NCBI GenBank assembly: GCA_016710065.1
Contig: JADJLP010000004.1
Coordinates: forward strand, 105,766-169,765
Source of the DNA: Candidatus Ideonella esbjergensis
GTDB lineage: Bacteria; Pseudomonadota; Gammaproteobacteria; Burkholderiales; Burkholderiaceae_C
DNA: 64,000 nt
Direction: 5' to 3'
A program made the position numbers and the translations under genes. The notes beneath the pieces are model-generated. The model made no database searches and was not told where the DNA came from. It saw only the letters and a program-made list of their open reading frames with translations. Shown here piece by piece: positions 29,988-40,029 of the stretch (the stretch's first letter is position 1; every line of letters starts with the position of its first letter).

Positions 29988-30768
29988 CTATTGAGCCCCA
30001 GCCACCGTCCATGTTGATGGCCGTGCCGCGCAGGTTGTTGCCTGCCGGCGAGCACATGAACACCGCCATCGCGGCCAACTCTTCAGGGGTGGTGAACTGC
30101 TGCGAGGGTTCTTTCTCGGCCAGCAACTGGCGCTTGGCTTCTTCATTGCTGATGCCACTGGCGGCGGCTCGGTCGTCCACCTGCTTTTGCACCAGCGGGG
30201 TCAGCACCCAGCCAGGGCAAATGGCATTGCAGGTGACGCCAGTGGTGGCGGTTTCGAGTGCCACGGTCTTGGTCAGGCCGATCACGCCATGCTTGGCCGC
30301 CACATAGGCAGATTTGTTGGTCGAGGCCACCAGGCCGTGCACCGATGCCACGTTGATGATGCGACCCCAGTTGCGCGCCTTCATGCCCGGCAGCGCGGCG
30401 CGGATGCCGTGAAAGACAGAGCTCAGGTTGATGGCGATGATGGCGTCCCAGCGATCCAGGGGAAATTCGTCCACCGGGGCCACGAACTGGATGCCGGCGT
30501 TGTTCACCAGCACATCGAGCGCGCCGAATTCGGCCTCGCAGGCTCGCACCATGGCCTCGATCTCGGCGGGCTTGCTCATGTCGGCGCCGTGGAAGCTCAC
30601 CTTTGCACCCAGTGGCGTGGCGATGGCGGCCACTTCCTTCTTGGCGCCCTCGAAGTCGCCAAAGCCATTGAGCATCACGCTCGCGCCTTCGGCCGCCATG
30701 GCCTTGGCGATGCCGAGGCCGATGCCGCTGGTGGAGCCGGTGACCAGTACAGTTTTTCCTTTGAGCAT
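29988..30768 (-). CDS. bdhA: 3-hydroxybutyrate dehydrogenase (stop masked by an indel)
   Basis: A short-chain dehydrogenase of about 259 residues: TGSTSGIGLGIAKAMA (NAD-binding glycine motif), NNAGIQF, catalytic Ser in INVASVHG, and catalytic YVAAK. The family-typical CPGWVLTPLVQKQVDDRA is present. It oxidises 3-hydroxybutyrate to acetoacetate, linking polyhydroxybutyrate breakdown to central metabolism. As written the frame runs past the expected end (NMDGGWGS) into the regulator gene. Removing one G from the run at 29996-29999 gives GGWAQ and a TAG stop at 29988-29990, exactly where this family ends. The ATG at 30768 has a good aggag ribosome binding site. It is divergent from the hydrolase gene. 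Confidence 0.9.
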
Positions 30769-30822
30769 GCTGATTTCTCCTATGGGGGCTTGCTACAGTG
30801 GATTATCCAAGTCGATGCTTGC

Positions 30823-31719
30823 ATGAAAGCAACCACCATGCCGTTCGCCAACGCCCACACCCCCCGACAGCTTGAGGTGCAGTGCATCAGCGCCCGTGGC
30901 CTGCACAGCATGGCCTACACCGAGTGGGGCGATCCGGCCAACAAGAAGGTTCTGGTTTGCGTGCATGGCCTTACCCGCCAGGGCCGCGACTTCGACACCT
31001 GGCCCAAGCCATGGCTGGAGAGTACCGGGTGGTCTGCCCTGACGTGGTGGGCCGTGGCCGCTCCGATTGGCTGGCCGACCCGATGGGCTATGCGATCCCC
31101 AGCTACGTGGCCGACATGGTGACCCTGCTGGCGCGCCTGAACGCAAGCGAGGTGCATTGGGTGGAGTACATCAATGGGCGGGCTGGTCGGCATGGGCCTG
31201 GCCTCGCTGCCCAAGAGTCCAATCGCCAAGCTGGTGCTGAACGATGTGGGGCCGAAGATCGAGTACGCCTCTCTGGTGCGCATAGGCCAGTACCTGGGCG
31301 CGCCGGTGCGCTGGAACACGCAGGACGAAGCCGCCGACGCGCTGTGGGCCGTTTCCAGCAGCTTCGGCCCGCACAGCCGCGAGCAATGGCTGGCGCTCAC
31401 CAGGCCGCAGCTGGTGGCCGATGGCACTGGCTACAAGCCGCACTATGACCCGGCGATTGCGGTGGCCTTCCGGGCCATCACGCCCGAACTGGCCACGGCG
31501 GGCGAAGCAGCAGCCTGGTATGGCTACGACCACATCATTTGCCCCACCTTGCTGGTGCGCGGCGCCGATTCCGATCTGCTCTCGGCCCAGACCGCCCGTG
31601 AGATGACCCAGCGCGGCCCCAAGGCACGCTTGCACGAGTTTGCTGGCGTGGGCCATGCGCCCACGCTGATGCAGCCCGACCAGGTAGCGGTGGTGCGGGA
31701 GTTCCTGCTCGGCCCATGA
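30823..31719 (+). CDS. Alpha/beta hydrolase (two apparent frameshifts)
   Basis: An alpha/beta-hydrolase of about 298 residues, start ATG at 30823 or 30838. The first block reads LVCVHGLTRQGRDFDT (oxyanion region). A missing C at about 30998 shifts into the frame with YRVVCPDVVGRGRSDW. An extra A at 31165 separates HWVGTS from MGGLVGMGLASLP, which together form the nucleophile elbow GTSMGG. The last frame holds LLVRGADSDLLSA (acid) and GVGHAP (catalytic His). The substrate is unknown; an ester or lactone is plausible. Its stop overlaps the relA start (ATGA), so it is cotranscribed with relA. Confidence 0.8.
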
Positions 31720-33986
31720 AGAGCCTGATCCATGCCGACCAACCGGCCGCGCCCATCGTGGCGCTGGCCGGCGACACCACGGCGCCCACGCAGCCGCTGG
31801 CTGACGGTCACGGCTCCGAAACCGGCCTCTCGGCACTGGCCCGCGCCCGCGCTTTCGCCGAACCCCTGCTGGCCGACCGGGTGCTGGATACCGGCGAAGA
31901 GGCCTTTGCCCACGCCAGTGGCGTGGCCGAGGTGCTGAAGTCCATCGGCGGTGCGCCCAGCCTGCAAGCGGCGGCCTATCTGGTGTACGCGGGCGATTTC
32001 CTGCAGCGCCCCGAGGAGGTGGTGGAGAAGGCCTTCGGCCCTTCGTACGCCAGCCTGGTCACGCTCACGCGCAAGCTGGTGCAGATCCAGCGTGCCGCCC
32101 GCGAGGCCCAGGTGGAGCAGGAGCACCAGGCCCAGCAGACCGAGCGCGTGCGCAAGATGCTGCTGGCCTTCTCGCGCGACCTGCGGGTGGTGCTGCTGCG
32201 CCTGGCCTCGCGCCTGCAAACCCTGCGCTGGTACGCGGCCAGCAAGCTGCCTTGTCCGCAGGCCCTGGCGGCCGAGTCGCGCCAGGTGTTTGCGCCGCTG
32301 GCCAACCGCCTGGGCATCTGGCAAATCAAGTGGGAGATGGAAGACCTGGCCTTCCGTTTCACCCAGCCCGACGAGTACAAGCGCATCGCCGGCTTGCTGA
32401 CTGAACGCCGCGTGGCCCGCGAGACCAACATCGAGACCGCGCGCCGCGCCATGGCAGCCGATTTGCAGGCCCACGGCGTGCCGGCCCTGGTGTACGGCCG
32501 GCCCAAGCATCTGTACAGCATCTGGAAGAAGATGCAGGGCAAGCACCTCGACTTCGAGCGCGTGATGGATTTGCAGGCCCTGCGCGTCATCGTGGCCGAC
32601 GTGCCGGCCTGCTACACCGCGTTGTCGCGCGTGCACGAGCGCTACCGCCAGGTTCTCGGCGAGTTCGATGACTACATCGCCCGGCCCAAGCCCAATGGCT
32701 ACCGTTCGCTGCACACCGTGGTACTGGACGACGAGGGTCGGCCCATCGAGGTGCAGATCCGCACCCAGGCGATGCACGACCACGCCGAGCACAGCGTTGC
32801 CGCGCACTGGGCCTACAAGGGAGGCTGGCACCAAGGGCTATGCCGGCGTGAGCGCGTCGGGTGATTTTGAAGAGCGCGTGGCCGAGGCCCGCAAAGCGGT
32901 GCTGCGCCAGCTGCTGGCCTGGGAGCGCGACTTCGCGGGACAGGCCGCAGAGACTCCAGCCCAGGCCGAAGGCACCGGCTTTGACGACCGCATTTACGTC
33001 TTCACGCCGCAGGCCACGGTGATCGAGCTCACCGCGCGCGGCACCCCCATAGATTTCGCTTACGCGCTGCACACCGACCTGGGTCACCGCTGCAGGGGCG
33101 CCAAGGTGGACGGCCTGATGGTGCCGCTGTCCACGCCGCTGGCCAATGGGCAAACGGTTGAGGTCACTGCGGCCAAGGAAGGCGGGCCCTCGCTCGACTG
33201 GCTCAACCCCGAACTGGGCTTTCTGCGCAGCCCGCGCGCCCGTGCCAAGGTGCGCGCGTGGTTCAACTCCCAGGCCCAGGCCGGCACCATCGCGCGGGGC
33301 CGTGAAGCGGTGGAGAAGCTGCTGCAGCGCGAAGGCAAGACTGCGCTCAAGCTGGACGACCTGGCCGGCCGACTGGGCTTCAAGGACGCCGAGGCCCTGT
33401 TCGAGGTGGTGGGCAAGGACGAGTTCTCGCTGCGCACCATCGAGCAACTGTTGCGCCCGGCCGAAGCGCCCGAAGCAGAACACGATGCGCCGTTGATCAA
33501 GCGCTCGCGTGCCGGCGACTCTTCAAAAGGGGGTGTGCTGGTGGTCGGCGTGGACAGCCTGCTCACCAACCTGGCCAAGTGCTGCCGGCCTGCACCACCC
33601 GACCGCATCGGTGGCTTCGTCACGCGAGGCCGGGGTGTGGCCGTGCACCGCAGCGATTGCAGCAACTTCCGCCACATGGTGCAGGCCATGCCCGAGCGCG
33701 TCATCCCTGTCACCTGGGGGTGCCACCCAAGGCCGGCGAGGCCGCGTATCCCGTGGACGTGGCGGTGGAGGCGTCAGACCGCCAGGGCCTGCTGCGCGAC
33801 ATTTCGGAAGTGCTGACCAAGGAGCGCATGAACGTCACCGGCGTACGCACGCAGTCGGTGCGCGATTCAGATGGCAAGACCGCGTGGATGACCTTCACAG
33901 TGGAGGTGGCCGATGCTTCGCGCCTGGCCCAGGTGCTGCGGCTGGTGACACAGGTGCCCGGTGTGCGGCATGCCAGACGCAAGTGA
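31716..33986 (+). CDS. relA: (p)ppGpp synthetase RelA (two apparent frameshifts)
   Basis: A RelA of about 755 residues. The N-terminal HD hydrolase domain is degenerate: the region where bifunctional enzymes have a His-Asp pair reads AAAYLVYAGDF. The synthetase domain is intact, with YGRPKHLYSIWKKM, GEFDDYIARPKPNGYRSLHT (the EXDD version of the motif, typical of RelA and not SpoT) and EVQIRTQAMHDHAEH. An extra G at 32819-32821 shifts the frame before TKGYAGVSASG. The TGS domain (IYVFTPQATVIELTARGTPI) and zinc-finger region (NLAKCCRPAPPDRIGGFV) follow. A missing G in the run at 33716-33720 shifts again before the ACT domain. It makes the stringent-response alarmone on amino-acid-starved ribosomes. 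Confidence 0.92.
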
Positions 33987-34027
33987 GTACGTCGGTGCGC
34001 GAGTGGCTGAGAAACCGGTTTTCCTGC

Positions 34028-34033
34028 TATAGT
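34028..34033 (+). promoter_or_regulatory. -10 box of the tRNA-Val gene
   Basis: TATAGT at 34028-34033 ends 12 nt before the mature tRNA 5' end. No strong -35 box is seen; ctgaga at 34007-34012 is a weak candidate with short spacing. Confidence 0.45.
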
Positions 34034-34045
34034 CACGGGCTCAGC

Positions 34046-34122
34046 AGGCGCGTAGCTCAGTTGGTTAGAGCACCACCTTGACATGGTGGGGGTCGTTGGT
34101 TCGAATCCAATCGCGCCTACCA
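34046..34122 (+). tRNA. tRNA-Val (anticodon GAC)
   Basis: A 77-nt tRNA with encoded CCA at 34120-34122. The acceptor stem pairs aggcgcg (34046-34052) with cgcgcct (34112-34118). The D-arm is gctcagttggttagagc. The anticodon stem ccacc/ggtgg encloses the loop ttgacat (34078-34084), so the anticodon is GAC at 34080-34082, reading valine codons GUC and GUU. The T-arm is gttggttcgaatccaat. All stems pair well. It lies alone between relA and the convergent mobB gene, with its own -10 box and a strong terminator. Confidence 0.97.
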
Positions 34123-34131
34123 GATTGCCAA

Positions 34132-34164
34132 GCCCTCGGTTTCATTCGGAACCGGGGGCTTTTT
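34132..34164 (+). terminator. Intrinsic terminator after tRNA-Val
   Basis: A 12-bp stem with two G-U pairs (gccctcggtttc at 34132-34143 with ggaaccgggggc at 34148-34159, loop attc) is followed by ttttt at 34160-34164. It starts 10 nt after the tRNA and ends the transcript before the convergent mobB gene. Confidence 0.9.
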
Positions 34165-34177
34165 GCTTTTTGGGCAT

Positions 34178-34693
34178 TCAGCGCCCCGACGCGTTGGCCA
34201 GCACAAAGTCTGCGATGGTGGGGATGTTCGCCAGGTCCAATTGGGGCAAGCCCGGCAGCAAGGGCGACATTGGCGCGTCGGCTTCATGCTCGGTGGCCAA
34301 GGCAACGATGCCCGACCACTTTGGCCACAACGTGGGCTTGCCCACGGCGGCACGCCACACCTCCAGCTTGGGGAAGTTGCCGCCCTTGAAGCCCTCGACC
34401 AACACCAGGTCGCAAGGCTGCATGCGGTCAAGCAGGTCGTCCAGTGACGGCTCTGCGTCACCACGCAGTTCATGCATCAGCGCCCAGCGGTCATTGCCCA
34501 GCAACAGCACTTCCTTGCAGCCGGACTCGCGCAGACGGTATGAATCCTTGCCAGGCCGGTCGATGTCAATGTGCTTGTGGCTGTGCTTGATTAGCGACAC
34601 CACCAGCCCCCGCGAGGCGATCTCGGGAACCAGCCGCTCCAGCAGCGTGGTCTTGCCCATGCCGGAATGGCCGGCAATGCCAAAGAACTTCAT
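34178..34693 (-). CDS. mobB: Molybdopterin-guanine dinucleotide biosynthesis protein B
   Basis: A 171-residue P-loop GTP-binding protein from the ATG at 34693 (MKFFGIAGHS). The Walker A motif is GHSGMGKTTLLERL, followed by LIKHSHKHIDIDRPGKDSYR and the family-typical LVLVEGFKGGNFPKLEV. MobB binds GTP and assists MobA in converting molybdopterin to the guanine dinucleotide cofactor. The upstream in-frame extension is low-complexity and overlaps the phaR promoter region, so it is rejected. No other molybdenum cofactor genes lie in the window, and it is convergent with the tRNA gene. Confidence 0.92.
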   Translation of the reverse strand: MKFFGIAGHSGMGKTTLLERLVPEIASRGLVVSLIKHSHKHIDIDRPGKDSYRLRESGCKEVLLLGNDRWALMHELRGDAEPSLDDLLDRMQPCDLVLVEGFKGGNFPKLEVWRAAVGKPTLWPKWSGIVALATEHEADAPMSPLLPGLPQLDLANIPTIADFVLANASGR

Positions 34694-34818
34694 GTGCACT
34701 TTCGAATTGCTGCGGGAAGGGATTGTGCCGGCCTCTGAACCCGCCTTCCCGCGGCCGGGGGCGTTTCCGGACTGTCCCTGACAGGGCAAGCCCGGTGGGT
34801 GCTGGGGCCACGCACCCG

Positions 34819-34842
34819 TAGAATCGTTGTGCAACCGCACAA
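34819..34842 (+). promoter_or_regulatory. phaR promoter with overlapping candidate PhaR operator
   Basis: A -10 box TAGAAT at 34819-34824 is followed by the inverted repeat ttgtgc-aacc-gcacaa at 34827-34842, which would cover the transcription start. Its core TGC-N4-GCA fits the CTGC-N3/4-GCAG type of site reported for PhaR of other bacteria. The position suits autorepression. No -35 is obvious. The match to PhaR is inference. Confidence 0.5.
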
Positions 34843-34870
34843 TGACGCGCTACTTGAGGAGATGCTCCTG

Positions 34871-35448
34871 ATGTCACCCACCCGCCGGGCCACCACCGAA
34901 GCTGCTGCCACCGATGAGCCCGGCGCGCTGCGTGTTCTCAAGAAGTACCCCAACCGCCGCCTGTACGACACCAGCGCAAGTTGCTACATCACGCTGGCCG
35001 ACGTGAAGCGCATGGTGCTGGAAGGAACCGAATTCGAGGTACGCGACGCCAAGACCAGCGAAGACCTCACGCGTGCCATCCTCCTGCAAATCATTCTGGA
35101 AGAAGAAACCGGCGGCGTGCCCATGTTCTCGTCGCAGATGCTGTCGCAGATCATCCGGTTCTACGGCCATGCCATGCAGGGCATGATGGGCTCGTACCTG
35201 GAGAAGAACCTGCAGACCTTCGTGGACATGCAGAGCAAGTTCACCGACCAGGCGCGCGGCCTTTACGACCCCAAAGCCTTCACGCCTGAGATGTGGACCC
35301 AGTTCATGAGCGGTCAGGCGCCAGCCATGCAGGGCTTGATGGGCAACTACCTTGAACAGTCGAAGAACCTGTTCATGCAGATGCAGGAAAGATGCAGAAG
35401 CCGGGTGCCGGCCTGTTCCCCTTTCCGGTGCCGCCGGCCAAGAAGTAA
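34871..35448 (+). CDS. phaR: Polyhydroxyalkanoate synthesis regulator PhaR (frameshift near the end)
   Basis: A DNA-binding regulator of about 192 residues. The start at 34871 (MSPTRRATTEA) is chosen because gaggag lies 9 nt upstream. The N-terminal PHB/PHA accumulation regulator domain shows VLKKYPNRRLYDTSASCYIT, and the helical EETGGVPMFSSQMLSQIIRFYG follows. One base is missing at 35389-35390. Restoring it gives MQEQMQKPGAGLFPFPVPPAKK and a TAA stop at 35446. PhaR represses phasin genes and its own gene and is released by binding to PHA granules. A candidate operator overlaps its promoter. No pha synthesis genes lie nearby, although bdhA is 4 kb upstream. Confidence 0.9.
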
Positions 35449-35493
35449 GGCTGTTCAGTGCCGTGCGGGGAGGGTTTGAGACAATCCCGCCCC

Positions 35494-36866
35494 ATGACAG
35501 CAGACACCGCCGCCGCGCCCACCATCGGGTTTGTGAGCCTGGGTTGCCCCAAGGCGCTCACCGACTCCGAACTGATCCTCACTCAGCTCTCGGCCGAGGG
35601 TTACCAGACCAGCAAGACCTACCAGGGCGCCGACCTGGTGATCGTCAACACCTGCGGCTTCATCGACGATGCAGTGAAGGAAAGCCTGGAGGCCATAGGC
35701 GAAGCCTTGGCGGAGAACGGCAAGGTCATCGTCACCGGCTGCCTGGGCGCCCGCGAGGGGCAGGGCGGCGGCAACATGGTGCGCCAGGTGCATCCCAAGG
35801 TGCTGGCCGTCACGGGGCCGCATGCCACGCAAGAGGTGATGGATGCGGTGCACCTGCACGTGCCCAAGCCGCACGACCCCTTCGTAGACCTGGTGCCGGC
35901 GGCCGGCATCAAGCTCACCCCCAGGCACTACGCCTACCTGAAGATCAGCGAGGGCTGCAACCACCGCTGCACCTTTTGCATCATCCCCAGCCTGCGTGGC
36001 GATCTCGTGTCGCGCCCGGTGGGCGATGTGCTGAGCGAGGCGAGGGCGCTGTTCGAGGGCGGCGTGAAGGAACTGCTGGTGGTGAGCCAGGACACCTCGG
36101 CCTACGGTGTCGACGTGAAGTACCGCACCGGCTTCTGGGACGGCACGCCAGTGAAGACCCGCATGCTCGATCTGGTGGCCAAGCTGGGTGAGCTGGCCCG
36201 CCAGCATGGCGCCTGGGTGCGGTTGCATTACGTGTACCCCTATCCGCATGTGGACGAGGTGGTGCCGTTGATGGCTGAAGGGCTGGTGCTGCCCTACCTG
36301 GACGTGCCCTGCAGCACGCCCACCCGGATATCTTGAAGCGCATGAAGCGCCCGGCCAGCGGCGAGCGCAACCTGGAACGAATACTGCGCTGGCGTGAGCT
36401 GTGCCCCGACATCGTCATCCGCTCCACGTTCATCGCCGGCTTTCCCGGCGAGACCGAAGATGAATTTGCCTATTTGCTGGACTTCTTGAAGGAGGCCCAG
36501 ATCGATCGCGCCGGATGCTTTGCCTATTCGCCGGTGGATGGCGCCATGGCCAACGAATTGCCCGGTGCGCTGCCCGACGAGGAGCGTGAAGACCGCCGCG
36601 CCCGCTTCATGGCGGTGGCCGAAGAGGTGTCGGTGGCGCGGCTTCGTCGCCGCGTCGGCGCCACCATGCAGGTGCTGGTGGACAGCGCCCCGGCGCTGGG
36701 CCGACGCGGTGGCATTGGCCGCAGCTATGCCGACGCGCCCGAGATCGACGGTACCGTGCGCCTGCTGCCGCCGGCCAAGGCGTCCACCCAACTGCGCGTG
36801 GGCGAGTTCGCCAAGGCCCGCATCGTGGCGGCCGAGGGCCACGACCTGGTCGGGGAACCGATCTGA
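35494..36866 (+). CDS. rimO: Ribosomal protein S12 methylthiotransferase RimO (one apparent frameshift)
   Basis: A radical SAM methylthiotransferase of about 458 residues from the ATG at 35494 ([20 protein letters not shown]). The N-terminal UPF0004 domain has its three cluster cysteines in LGCPK, NTCGF and TGCLGAREG. The radical SAM motif is [18 protein letters not shown]. After VLPYLDVPC a missing base at about 36310 shifts the frame. Restoring one T gives the expected [17 protein letters not shown]. The TRAM domain forms the C-terminus. RimO adds a methylthio group to Asp of ribosomal protein S12. The stop overlaps the start of the next gene (TGATG). Confidence 0.93.
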
Positions 36867-38081
36867 TGGCCAGCCAGCCGGGCGACGGCGACGACAAGAC
36901 CGCCACGGGCATCATCCACCACCCCTACGTCGCGCCGGCCGATTTCGAGTCGCCGGTGGTGGGCGTGCACAAAGCGTCCACCGTGTTCTTCCCCAACATG
37001 GCTGCGCTGCGGGCCCGTTCGTGGGTGGACAAGAGCGCCTACACCTACGGCCTGCACGGCACCCCACCACCTTCACGCTGGAAGCCCGCCTGGCCACGCT
37101 GGAGCACGCGAAGCACGTGCTGCTGGCGCCCAGCGGCCTCTCGTCACTGACCGTGGTGAACATGTCGCTGCTGAAGCACGGCGAAGCCATGCTGCTGCCC
37201 GACAACGTCTACTTCCCCAGCAAGGAGTTCGCGCGCCACGAGATGGCGGGCTGGGGCGTCCCCCACCGGCTCTACGACGCGATGAACCCGGCCTCGCTGG
37301 CCGCGCTGCTGACGCCCGATGTGAAGCTCGTGTGGCTGGAAGCGCCCGGCTCGGTGACGCTGGAGTTCCCCAATCTGCCCGCGCTGATCGCCCTGGTGCG
37401 CCAGCAGGCGCCGCAGGCGGTGATTGCGCTGGACAACACCTGGGGTGCCGGCCTGGCCTTCAATCCCTTTGAGCTCCAGGTGCGGACGGCTGCGTGCAAG
37501 GCGTGGACCTGACCATCCACGCACTCACCAAATACCCCTCGGGTGGCGGCGACGTGCTAATGGGATCCATTGCCTGTCGCGACCAGGCCTTGTACGAGAA
37601 GCTGGCCTGGACCCACAGCCGGTTGGGCCTGGGCGTTGGCGCGAACGATGCCGAAACTCTGCTGCGGGCCTTGCCCAGCCTGCCGCTGCGCTACCACGCA
37701 CAGGATGCTGCGGCCCGGCGTATCGCCACCTGGGCCGCGCAGCAATCGCAAGTGGTGCGGGTGCTGCACCCGGCCATGGTTGATTCACCGGGCCACGCGC
37801 ACTGGGCCGTGCATTGCAGCGCTGCGGCCGGCTTGCTCACGCTGGAGTTCGACGCGCGCTACAGCGCCGCCCAAATTGATGCCTTCGTGGACGGCTTGAA
37901 GCTCTTTCGCATCGGCTGGAGCTGGGGCGGGCCCGTCAGCCTGGCCGTGCCCTATAACGGCCAGACCTTGCGCAAGCTGGGCTCACCCTACCAGGGCACC
38001 CTGGTGCGCCTGTGCATAGGCCTGGAAGCGGTGGAAGATTTGATCGCCGATCTGGCTGCCGGTATGGCCCGGCTCGGCTGA
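36866..38081 (+). CDS. metC: Cystathionine beta-lyase-like PLP enzyme (two apparent frameshifts)
   Basis: A Cys/Met-metabolism PLP-dependent enzyme of about 404 residues, start ATG at 36866. Segments in three frames join into one protein. The first holds VVGVHKASTVFFPNMAALRA and YTYGLHGTP; a C is missing at 37062-37065. The second holds LLAPSGLSSLTVVNMSLLKH and IALDNTWGAGLAFNPFEL; a frame change lies at about 37480-37484. The third holds the PLP-lysine site TIHALTKYPSGGGDVLMGS and the C-terminal domain. The fold matches MetC-type cystathionine beta-lyases, which give homocysteine for methionine synthesis. Other C-S lyases of the family cannot be excluded. It overlaps rimO by one base. Confidence 0.83.
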
Positions 38082-38085
38082 CGCT

Positions 38086-39051
38086 TCAGTCGAGGCGGCC
38101 GGTTTCGGCAAAGCGGTCTGTGGCCCAGCACAGCTCGGCGGCGATGCCGGGCTCGTGAGACGAGTGGCCCGCATCGGCCACCACCTTGAGCTGCACGCCC
38201 GGCCAGGCATCGGCCAGGGCATGGGCGTAGCGCACCGGGCAGATCACGTCGTAGCGGCCATGCACGATGAAGCCGGGCAGGTGGGCGATGCGCGGCATGC
38301 CTTGCAGCAGTTGGCCAGCGTGCAGAAAGGCCTGGTGGCGAAAGTAGTGAGCCTCCAGCAGCCCCACGCTCACGGCCTCGGCCACGCCGGTGCCGCTGGT
38401 CGCCGCACCCGAGGCTTCAGGGCGCAGGTACAGACAGGCGCCTTCGTACTGGCGCCACGCTTCGGCTGCGGCATGGCGCACCGCCAGGTCAGGGCTGGTC
38501 ATGCGTCGCGTGTAGGCACCGAGCAGGTCGCCTCGCTCGCCCTCGGGCACATGGGCGGAAAAGGCCTCCCACTCGCGCGGGAAGAAGTTGCGCACGCCGT
38601 ACAACCACCAGTGGATTTCAGCTTCGCTGCCCAGCCAGATGCCGCGCAGAACCAGGCCCAAACACCGCGCAGGGTGGGCCTGGGCATAAGCCAACGCGAG
38701 GGTGGAGCCCCAGGAGCCGCCAAACACCAGCCACTGCGCGATGCCCATCAATGCACGCAATCGCTCGATGTCTTCGATCAGCAACTGGGTGGTGTTGGCG
38801 TGGGTTTCGCCCAGCGGGGTCGATCGGCCCGAGCCGCGCTGGTCGAACAGGATGATGTGGTACTTCCCGGCGTCGAAAAAGCGCCGGCTCTTGGGCGAGA
38901 TTCCGGCGCCGGGCCCGCCATGCAGAAAGACCACCGGGATGCCCGCAGGGTTTCCGCAGGCTTCCCAGTACAGGGTGTGGAGCTCGTCCACCGCCAAACG
39001 CCCGCTGCGATACGGCTCCAGCGGCGGGTGCAGCACCGATTCGAGCGTCAT
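38086..39051 (-). CDS. pip: Proline iminopeptidase
   Basis: A 321-residue alpha/beta-hydrolase of peptidase family S33. The oxyanion motif is [20 protein letters not shown], followed by [13 protein letters not shown] and the nucleophile elbow [15 protein letters not shown]. The acid lies in [12 protein letters not shown] and the catalytic histidine in [10 protein letters not shown]. It removes N-terminal proline from peptides in the cytoplasm. Its start overlaps the smpB stop (ATGA), so it is translated from the smpB transcript. It is convergent with the lyase gene, 4 nt away. Confidence 0.93.
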   Translation of the reverse strand: MTLESVLHPPLEPYRSGRLAVDELHTLYWEACGNPAGIPVVFLHGGPGAGISPKSRRFFDAGKYHIILFDQRGSGRSTPLGETHANTTQLLIEDIERLRALMGIAQWLVFGGSWGSTLALAYAQAHPARCLGLVLRGIWLGSEAEIHWWLYGVRNFFPREWEAFSAHVPEGERGDLLGAYTRRMTSPDLAVRHAAAEAWRQYEGACLYLRPEASGAATSGTGVAEAVSVGLLEAHYFRHQAFLHAGQLLQGMPRIAHLPGFIVHGRYDVICPVRYAHALADAWPGVQLKVVADAGHSSHEPGIAAELCWATDRFAETGRLD

Positions 39052-39518
39052 TCCTTGCTCGGCCCCGACACCTTGTGTCGCATCAGCCGGCCCTTCTCGC
39101 GCTCCCAGTCACGCTTCTTCTCGGTGTTGCGCTTGTCATGCTCGGCCTTGCCCTTGGCCAGCGCAATCTCGGCCTTCACCAGGCCGCCCTTGAAGTGCAG
39201 GTTCAGCGGCACCAGGGTGAAGCCACGCTGCTCGACCTTGCCCACCAGGCGGCGAATCTGGGCCTTGCTCATCAGCAGCTTCTTGGTGCGATCGGCCTCG
39301 GGGTTCACATGGGAGGAGGCCGAACGCAGCGCATTGATGCGGCAGCCGATCATGTAGAGCTCGCCGTCGCGGATGTGCACATAGCCGTCGGTGAGCTGCA
39401 CCTGGCCGGCGCGTATGGCTTTCACCTCCCAGCCTTCCAGCACCACGCCAGCCTCGTACTGCTCCTCGATGTGGTACTCAAAGCGTGCGCGGCGGTTTTC
39501 GGCGATCAGGGCAGACAT
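39048..39518 (-). CDS. smpB: SsrA-binding protein SmpB
   Basis: A 156-residue SmpB from the ATG at 39518 ([19 protein letters not shown]). The core has [40 protein letters not shown] and [20 protein letters not shown]. The tail is basic ([20 protein letters not shown]). SmpB carries tmRNA to stalled ribosomes for trans-translation. It is divergent from ratA across 55 nt, the common smpB-ratA arrangement, and overlaps pip downstream. The upstream in-frame extension to 39638 would run antisense through the ratA start and is rejected. Confidence 0.95.
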   Translation of the reverse strand: MSALIAENRRARFEYHIEEQYEAGVVLEGWEVKAIRAGQVQLTDGYVHIRDGELYMIGCRINALRSASSHVNPEADRTKKLLMSKAQIRRLVGKVEQRGFTLVPLNLHFKGGLVKAEIALAKGKAEHDKRNTEKKRDWEREKGRLMRHKVSGPSKE

Positions 39519-39556
39519 GGGGTGTGGCGAACGGGCCCACCGGTCTGGTCGGCCTC

Positions 39557-39562
39557 TAGAAT
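39557..39562 (+). promoter_or_regulatory. -10 box TAGAAT before ratA
   Basis: TAGAAT at 39557-39562 ends 11 nt before the ratA ATG at 39574, predicting a leader of only about 4 nt and no room for a Shine-Dalgarno sequence. No clear -35 box is visible. Confidence 0.45.
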
Positions 39563-39573
39563 CGGTGCATTGT

Positions 39574-40029
39574 ATGAAGCACGTCAAGAAGTCCGTCCTC
39601 CTTTGGTACTCGCCCGCCGAGATGTACCGCCTCGTCACCGATGTGGCCCGCTACCCCGAGTTCCTGCCCTGGTGCGAGAAGGCCGAGGAGTTCGAGGTGC
39701 ACGAGGCCGGCATGACGGCGCGCATCCACCTGGCCTACGCAGGCGTGCGCCACGCCTTCACAACGCGCAACACGCACCAGCCCGATAGGCAGTTGCACAT
39801 GCGCCTGGTAGATGGCCCGTTCTCGGAACTGGATGGCACCTGGGATTTTTTGCCGGTGGGCCCCGCCAGTGGCGACACCGCCAAGGCCTGCAAGATCGAG
39901 TTCGATCTGCGCTACGCCTTCTCCAGCCGGCCGCTGGAAGTGGTGCTGAGCCCTGTCTTCGACAAGGTCGCCAACACCTTCGTCGACTCCTTCGTTAAGC
40001 GGGCAGAGCAGGTCTATGGTGAACGCTGA
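39574..40029 (+). CDS. ratA: RatA/COQ10-type START-domain protein
   Basis: A 151-residue protein from the ATG at 39574 ([18 protein letters not shown]). Family blocks include [30 protein letters not shown], and the C-terminal [20 protein letters not shown]. Members bind lipophilic ligands such as ubiquinone. In E. coli RatA was reported to interfere with 50S-30S association, so it is often labelled a toxin, but a role in ubiquinone handling is equally likely. It overlaps rnfH by 14 nt; the two are the usual ratA-ratB pair next to smpB. Confidence 0.9.
   Translation: MKHVKKSVLLWYSPAEMYRLVTDVARYPEFLPWCEKAEEFEVHEAGMTARIHLAYAGVRHAFTTRNTHQPDRQLHMRLVDGPFSELDGTWDFLPVGPASGDTAKACKIEFDLRYAFSSRPLEVVLSPVFDKVANTFVDSFVKRAEQVYGER

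Noticed and set aside
31716..33986. Annotation as SpoT or bifunctional synthetase-hydrolase
   Set aside because: The HD metal-binding pair is missing in the N-terminal domain and the synthetase has the EXDD version of the acidic motif, both marks of RelA.
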